Positions 57,781-64,000 of a DNA stretch of 64,000 nucleotides are shown here, piece by piece. Numbering within the stretch: position 1 is the first letter of the stretch; each line of letters begins with the position of its first letter. Made by a program: the position numbers and the translations under genes. A model generated the notes under the pieces. That model had not been told where the DNA came from. It ran no database searches and saw only the letters and a program-made list of their open reading frames with translations. The DNA comes from Odontomyia ornata (Eukaryota; Arthropoda; Insecta; Diptera; Stratiomyidae), in the NCBI GenBank assembly GCA_963969285.1, contig OZ017738.1:180194949-180258948 (forward strand), in the 5' to 3' direction.

Positions 57781-58285
57781 TTTTGCAGCAATGTTATCCC
57801 GCATCTACTTCTTCGAGAGTAACAGCTTATTGTTTAGTGAGTTTAATATGAGTCGTGCAAGCAACGAAGATACACCTTGCTCTTAAAGGCCAAAAGATGT
57901 TCCAAATGCAGAAATTGTAGGGCAAGTGTATTGAATTGTTTTGAGAGGTTGTAAAGTGAAGTGGTGTGGGTTAGCTGAAGCCGTGGATATGCAAGATATT
58001 ATGAAGATGAAAAGTCCATCGGCAGCATGGATGCCGCGTTTGCTGACTGACAAGTAGTAGCATGTTGACGATTCATCGACCATAGCGTAATTGAGCAGAT
58101 TTTTTCGACGTTTTGTGACGACAAATGAAACCTGGTTTCATTATCATATGCCTGAGTTCAATAGACAGTCTACAGAGTGGCTGAAAAGCCACAAAAGCCG
58201 ACCAAAGCAGCCAAAAGTACAATGCTTGGCCGGGAAGGTGATGGCCTCCGTTTTAGGTAAATTTTTGACAAAAATTTACCTATTG
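57781..58285 (+). pseudogene. Mariner transposase fragment
   Basis: The N-terminal part is badly decayed (EDTPCS, PNAEIVGQVY, GLAEAVDMQ, PSAAWMPRLLT). The clear block reads FFRRFVTTNETWFHYHMPEF, NRQSTEWLKSHKS and LAGKVMASVLG (about 58097-58258). VTTNETW stands where mariners have VTVDETW, so the first catalytic Asp has become Asn. The rest of the transposase is missing. Confidence 0.8.
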
Positions 58286-58299
58286 TAGAGAGTACCTTT

Positions 58300-58316
58300 T
58301 ATATATACATATATGT

Positions 58317-58381
<65 letters not shown>
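58300..58381. repeat. (TA)n microsatellite
   Basis: TA repeat with a few ATATATACATATATG interruptions at its left side. Confidence 0.92.
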
Positions 58382-58740
<359 letters not shown>

Positions 58741-58742
58741 AT

Positions 58743-59296
58743 ATGATTCATAACAAGTGTACACATGTGAATGCGCCTTACCTCTTATTTATCACCAATT
58801 TCAGGTCCATATATTTACAGATTATGATAGTTTGGTCTTTTACAATTCTAACCATGGCCTCATACATATCAGCCAAACGTTTTATTATTGTTAAACTATT
58901 TAAAAATAAAAAAATAATGAATCACCAGTGCAAACTTTCGCGCTCTACGTGAAATCGAATAATTTCAGGAAATGGACCCATAAATTGGCCGGCGAGATCG
59001 CGTGATTTGACTCCTTTTGACTTCTTCCTTTGGGGATTTCTGAAGGAAGCACTAAAAAACAATATTCGAGCCAACATACGCCTAATAACGCCGTTAATGT
59101 CCGAAAATGTCATCGAAAATTACAATCATCGTTTGATAGTCTGTAAAGCAGCACGAGGTGCACATATGCCCGAAGTAATGTTTCATATTTAATTGTAAGG
59201 GACCAAATTTTCATAATAAATAAACATTACAGCTCAATCTTATCAAAAACTATGTTTTTTTTGCGACATAAATGTGTACACTTGTTATGAATCACC
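58743..59296 (+). mobile_element. Internally deleted mariner with terminal inverted repeats
   Basis: The left tip TGATTCATAACAAGTGTACA (58744-58763) and the right tip TGTACACTTGTTATGAATCA (about 59275-59294) are exact inverted repeats, with CAT/ATG continuing inward. Between them only the transposase C-terminus is left. The element sits between (TA)n tracts. This is a classic deletion derivative that could be mobilised in trans by a related transposase. Confidence 0.85.
58920..59192 (+). pseudogene. Transposase C-terminus of the deleted mariner
   Basis: Reads PINWPARSRDLTPFDFFLWG, FLKEALKNNIRANIRLITPL, then NYNHRLIVCKAARGAHMPEV and MFHI before the stop at 59190-59192. DLTPFDFF is the third catalytic block of the same DD41D-like type as the 47-kb element. 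The N-terminal two thirds are gone. Confidence 0.82.
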
Positions 59297-59990
<694 letters not shown>

Positions 59991-60690
59991 AAAACATAAT
60001 ATTTTTATGATGAATGAGAATAAAACAAAGCTCATGACGCAGTCGAGGAAAAATACCCCAAGCATACAAAGTATCACACTTGGCGAATATAGCATCGAAA
60101 ATATGAGCGAATTTGTGTATTTAGGCGCCGAAATGACGAGACGAAATACGCCGAAGAATATAGCTCTCAAATAAAATATTTTATTTAGTTTTAACGATTT
60201 TGAAGACAGGAAAACAAAGCTTCAAGTATACAAATCTGTGGTAAGAATTGTGTTATTCTATGGGTGTGAAACATGGACCCTAACCCAAGCATCCGCAAAT
60301 ATATTGAACGTCTTTGAGTGACGCGTCCTGAGGCGAATAATCGGAGCGAAGCTAGATGCGGACCAATGGGGAATTCGATACAACCATGAGGTGTATGCAA
60401 TTTTTGAGGAACCGGAGGCCTTAATGATTGTAAGACTATGGAAGCTACAGTGGGCTGGGCACATGAATCGTATGGACAAACAACGGATACCCAAAAAGAT
60501 ATTCGTTGGGAGAACAGAAGGCCGGAGATCAATGGGGAAACCGAGGAAACGCTGGTGTGACTCGGTAGATGAAGACAGTTTATCGCTGCTCGGGTTTTGA
60601 AATTGGAGGGCGCGGTCAATAGACCGAGACAGTTGGAGGCACTGGTTCCAGGAAGCGAAGGTCCTAGAGGGGCTGTAGTGCTGGAAGAAG
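59991..60690 (+). mobile_element. 5'-truncated RTE-clade LINE with 3' tail
   Basis: Starts in the RT thumb (MNENKTKLMTQSRKNTPSIQ; FVYLGAEMTRRN) and includes the C-terminal domain: YGCETWTLTQASANILNVFE, LQWAGHMNRMDKQRIPKKIF, GRRSMGKPRKRWCDSVDEDS (60391-60600). It ends TAGAGGGGCTGTAGTGCTGG, AAGAAGAATTG, the family tail. Confidence 0.85.
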
Positions 60691-60944
60691 AATTGTTTTA
60701 GCTGCCATTTTCCCTAAAAATGTAATACTTTTGCCCTGTCTGATTGATGAGAACCAAAGACACACACATTTTAAGAAAGCGAAAATTAAATGCATGCACT
60801 CAAACTGGTGGTTCCCAAAGGTCAGAAAGCAGGCCCTATTCACTATTTCAGTAGCAACTGAAATAATGATTACTTTTCATGGAAAAGTTTTTAATGGCTT
60901 TACTTGGAAGTATTTATGCAACTGACCATTTTTGGAGAATTGTA

Positions 60945-62100
60945 ACTTATTATTACAATATCCTACCAAAATCACAACCTGTCTGTCCGTCCCATCCTGC
61001 GGCCTGTCTGTCGGTCCATCCGCGTGCCACAGCAAGTTTTCTCGCAAAACATATAAACCAGAGTGATGAAATTTCGTCCGTAGGTCAAAAGTTGTGCCCT
61101 CTTAAAATTTGCAGTGCAAACAAATATTTTAAGGTGTTTAAGGTGGGTCCCCTATACAAAAGGTGAATTTTTCAAAAGGTAGCCAATATGGATGTCAAAT
61201 AAAAGGTTTTAGTGAGAACTTTTCAAAACAGGTCCTAAACAAGAGACATTTGCAAGAAGGGGTTCAGAGTCAGGGGAAATATATGAACAATTTTTATCCT
61301 GCCCTCTCGTGATTGGACATCTTTGGGCAAAGAAATCTGAAATATGAGTACAAGGCTAACAAATACCCAGAAGTTAAAATTCGATCAGCTTTATTAATAA
61401 TAGTACATTTCAGGAATTTTACATTTTCATCATAAAATTGAAGGATGACTCTTAATGGTGGATTTGATTCAACCATTAGTTGTATCTATGAATTTTTTGA
61501 CGGTTACAAGACTGCGGAAGCTATAATGGGCTGGCCATATGAATCGTGTGGACGAACAACGCATACCCAAAAACGTGTACGTTGGGAGAACTGAAGACCG
61601 GAGACCAGTGGAGAAACCGAGGAAATGCTGGTCTAACACAGTCGACGAAGACAGTTCATCGCTGCTCGGATTTCGAAATTGGAGGACGTGGCCAATGTAC
61701 GGAGATAGTTGGAGGCGCCATTTGCGGGAAGCGAGGACCCGATAGGGGCTGTGGTTCTACCAAGGAGAAGAAGAAGAAGAAGACTCTTAAATTTGCTAAA
61801 CATTTGTATCTCAATTTTCTGATGCAAAACGCTTTCTGAAAGTTTCAGAAAAATCAAGCCGTAAATAGCTAATTCATAGACGATTGGAATTTATCCATTA
61901 TAGCAACAATTATACGTGATATTGTGTAATAAACGTTCGCAAAGGACCCAAACACTACAGTTGTGTAAGGTTTTTGATGAAAATTTGAGAAATATTTTGA
62001 AACATTGACATGTCATCATGACTACTCAAACTTTGAGGTCAAATGGCGGATAAATTAAATAAAATACATAATAACCATATATTATTTTCTGAGCTCAATT
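60945..62100 (+). repeat. Palindrome-tipped repeat family, copy G (interrupted by RTE)
   Basis: It has a TCTGTCCGTCC-rich tract (60975-61020), CCACAGCAAGTTTTCTCGCA, GATGAAATTTCGTCCGTAGG, TAGCCAATATGGATGTCAAA, GTGATTGGACATC and GATCAGCTTTATTAATAATA, in the same order as copy A. A 326-bp RTE fragment splits it at 61456-61781. The right part (61782-62100) includes CTTAAATTTGCTAAACATTT and GGTCAAATGGCGGATAAATT. The left tip reads CCTACCAAAATCACAACCTG; no perfect palindrome was seen there. Confidence 0.7.
61456..61781 (+). mobile_element. 326-bp 5'-truncated RTE insertion with 9-bp target duplication
   Basis: Encodes only the C-terminal piece (LWKLQWAGHMNRVDEQRIPK-like, then RRPVEKPRKCW and SSLLGFRNWRTWPMYGDSWR) and the tail GATAGGGGCTGTGGTTCTAC with (GAA)n. 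GACTCTTAA occurs on both sides (61447-61455 and 61782-61790), and joining the flanks restores the repeat family sequence. It shows target-primed insertion by RTE into copy G. Confidence 0.88.
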
Positions 62101-62265
62101 CATGGAATACTCGTATATGTGTGAGCCAACTTTCGATATTCAGGAGGCATTGTTTGATTTACTAATTATTTTACAATACCTTTCTAGTAGGAGGACTCTC
62201 TTGCTACTTTTACTTGTCCTTAAACAGTGCTTGACTTTCGAAAGGGGTGCCAATAAAACGATTAT

Positions 62266-62690
62266 TTGCTTTTAAAGATATGGCAACCTACGAAAAATTT
62301 GCCTTTCCGGCTGGTGGTGCTAACGGGAATTTTTTTAGATGCGCATGGAAGAAGAACAGTTACAGGAGAGTATTTTGCATGGTTATTGGATAAACTGAAC
62401 GACGAATTAGAGAAAAAACAGCCACATGTGACAGAGAAAAAAGTTCTACATCGTCAGGCTAACGCACCCTCACACACGCCCTTGAAAGCGATGGCCAAAT
62501 ATTTTCCTAACTTTGCCCTCAGTGACTATTAGTAGTTCCAAGTGGCTCCAGGGAATGAGATTCAGACTGAATGAGGAACGGGGCGTACTTCGAAGGGTTG
62601 GACATTACGTACAACAGAAAGGGAATCGAAATGCTGGAAAATCGCTATACGAAGTGTATCGCCTTCGAAGACAGCTATGTTAAGGAATAA
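62266..62690 (+). pseudogene. Mariner transposase C-terminal fragment
   Basis: Reads LLDKLNDELEKKQPHVTEKK and VLHRQANAPSHTPLKAMAKY (62374-62500), then NFALSDY and a stop at 62530; a frameshifted tail reads EMLENRYTKCIAFEDSYVKE. The usual HQDNAPSHT reads RQANAPSHT, so the second catalytic Asp has become Ala. It is a third, distinct mariner lineage, with DNAPSHT rather than DGATSHT. Confidence 0.8.
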
Positions 62691-62859
62691 ATATAAATTA
62701 TTGCAAAAAATACTTGCTTTCATTAAAAATCTCGGGACTTATCAGCCCGTATAGTATGTTAGTCCAACCGGGGTCAGATCATAATTAGGTAAGATATAAT
62801 TTTTTAATTTTATACAACTAAAACAAAAATACGTTTTGATGATTTATATATTTTTCAAA

Positions 62860-63040
62860 TCACCCGGGAGACTATAGTTTCGTTCGGATTTTCACGAAAA
62901 TTTCAGGAAAAGTGTTTGATTTAAATGTTATGTTGGCCAAGTATTTAACAGCATTATCTAAGCTGGAGCAGAATAGCGGCTATTTTGTGTTCACGTAGGA
63001 ATCCCTCAACTTATTTGAAATATTTGCTCGCATATTTGCA
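62860..63040 (+). repeat. Palindrome-tipped repeat family, fragment I
   Basis: Resembles 11826-11960 of copy A: CGGATTTTCACGAAAATTTC, AGGAAAAGTGTTTGA and AATAGCGGCTATTTTGTG. No ends are preserved. Confidence 0.5.
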
Positions 63041-64000
63041 TTGAATCATTGCCTGGGGGGCATACCTGACGAAGCGACGAAATGTGAAGTGCATATCGCA
63101 CGACGTAGAGAGAGTGATAAAGAAAGAGATAGGGAATGCATGTACTGAAAAAAATTCATAGAGTTTTATTATCAGAAAATTGTTTTGAAACTTAGGATGG
63201 TTAAAAAGCCCGTCTGGTAGGCGCGCTCTCTTGCCTACTCAACTGTTATGAAGAGAAGATTCTAGAACAATTTACCCTTCATTATACTGATGCCTCATTT
63301 AATTTTTGACACCGAATACGTGAATAAAATTTCCACTATATCAATTTAAATTCGATTTTAAAAGCGTTCTTCAAACAGAGAATAAAAAATACAATAACAT
63401 CATCTACCTGGTTATCATCATGTCAAAGAGACATTTGTTTTAAGTAAAAAACAACTTGTTAGCACTCCTGTCGTCTAAAGACTCGCATTTCAAATAGAAA
63501 CACCAGTAAAGTAAATAAAACTGAGACAATCTAAACTTGCCCCACATCCTCCAAGACGTTACCGTCGATTCTCCAAGGCAAAGAAACAAACAATCGCTTC
63601 GAGCTCAAAACAAATTAGAGAAGTGCACGTCAACCAATCGATACCAATCAATTTAGCCGTGTTATGTAGTATCTATTGTGCGGGTCTAAACGAGAAAGTA
63701 ATTGAATAGAGCCAAAGAGCCCAACGGTCAGAGAAGAACCAGCATGTTAACGTCGTCGCCAATAAAGGTGAGGCAAAGTAGTGCAAATATGTAGTCGTTG
63801 TTGTCAATCGCATTTCCGTACATTTCCTCTGGATGGGACGGCAGAATTGTTAGCTGGTTGACTATTCTTAGCATTCATAGTTGCATCGGACGTGAGAGGG
63901 ATTGAAGGCAAACTATGAAATTGGAAATTAATTGCCAATGATGGGGACATGTGCTTCGCAGCTAACAAGGAAGGGCTCAGTAACTTAAGCCTTGATTAGA
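63041..64000. other. Unassigned stretch to the window end
   Basis: No recognised mobile element. From about 63500 the sequence is less AT-rich, which could indicate exonic or 5' UTR sequence of MESK2 or another gene, but I found no ORF or splice pattern I could support. Confidence 0.35.

Noticed and set aside
63500..64000. 5' exon of MESK2 or another gene
   Set aside because: Base composition changes, but I found no NDRG-like residues, start codon context or splice site that I could support.

Overview
This window is animal nuclear DNA, most likely from a fly (Diptera). It holds one recognisable host gene, one decayed retrocopy of a second host gene, and a dense, nested layer of transposable elements. 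There is no sign of prokaryotic organisation. The fly assignment rests on the close resemblance of both host proteins to my memory of fly MESK2 and Utx, and on the element mix (Jockey, R1, CR1 and RTE LINEs, Ty3/gypsy, rosa-type mariner). It is an inference.

Host gene: eight exons of an NDRG-family gene (Drosophila MESK2-like) lie on the minus strand, from 50741 down to the stop codon at 15439. All junctions have GT/AG sites and compatible phases, and they give 343 codons of continuous reading frame plus a stop. The first exon or exons and the start codon were not found and should lie above 50741 or outside the window. Two introns are very large: 23.6 kb (26366-49967) and 10.3 kb (15679-26022). 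Nearly all the mobile DNA between 16 and 49 kb therefore sits inside MESK2 introns. The likely 3' UTR runs down to about 13.7 kb.

Layout. 1-13 kb: a cluster of one Jockey-superfamily LINE family, with a near full-length plus-strand copy (1331-6568), an inverted copy (6735-11082), several fragments, and a palindrome-tipped interspersed repeat (11083-12486). 13.7-15.7 kb: MESK2 3' end. 16.4-19.2 kb: a gag-only LTR element between two (TA)n tracts. 19.2-25.1 kb: pogo fragment, RTE LINE, second gag-LTR copy, inverted RTE. 26 kb: two MESK2 exons. 27.1-34.2 kb: R1-clade LINE, CR1-clade LINE, second R1 tail. 34.5-42.4 kb: RTE pieces and a decayed Ty3/gypsy element. 43.5-45.0 kb: a 1.55-kb near-perfect palindromic element. 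45.7-46.4 kb: an intronless, stop-ridden copy of the Utx TPR region. 46.8-47.8 kb: a DD41D mariner. 50-50.7 kb: five MESK2 exons. 51-64 kb: more RTE, a tRNA-derived SINE, R1, mariner, MITE and palindrome-tipped repeat copies.

The best candidates for something undescribed are: the fold-back element at 43468-45016, whose loop repeats part of its own arm; the palindrome-tipped family with GTCTGTCCG-type microsatellites, present in about eight copies; the tRNA-derived SINE whose 3' tail matches the local RTE LINE and which sits in an RTE copy with a 10-bp target duplication; and the Utx retrocopy. Everything was read by eye, so identities, boundaries and family names need alignment to confirm.
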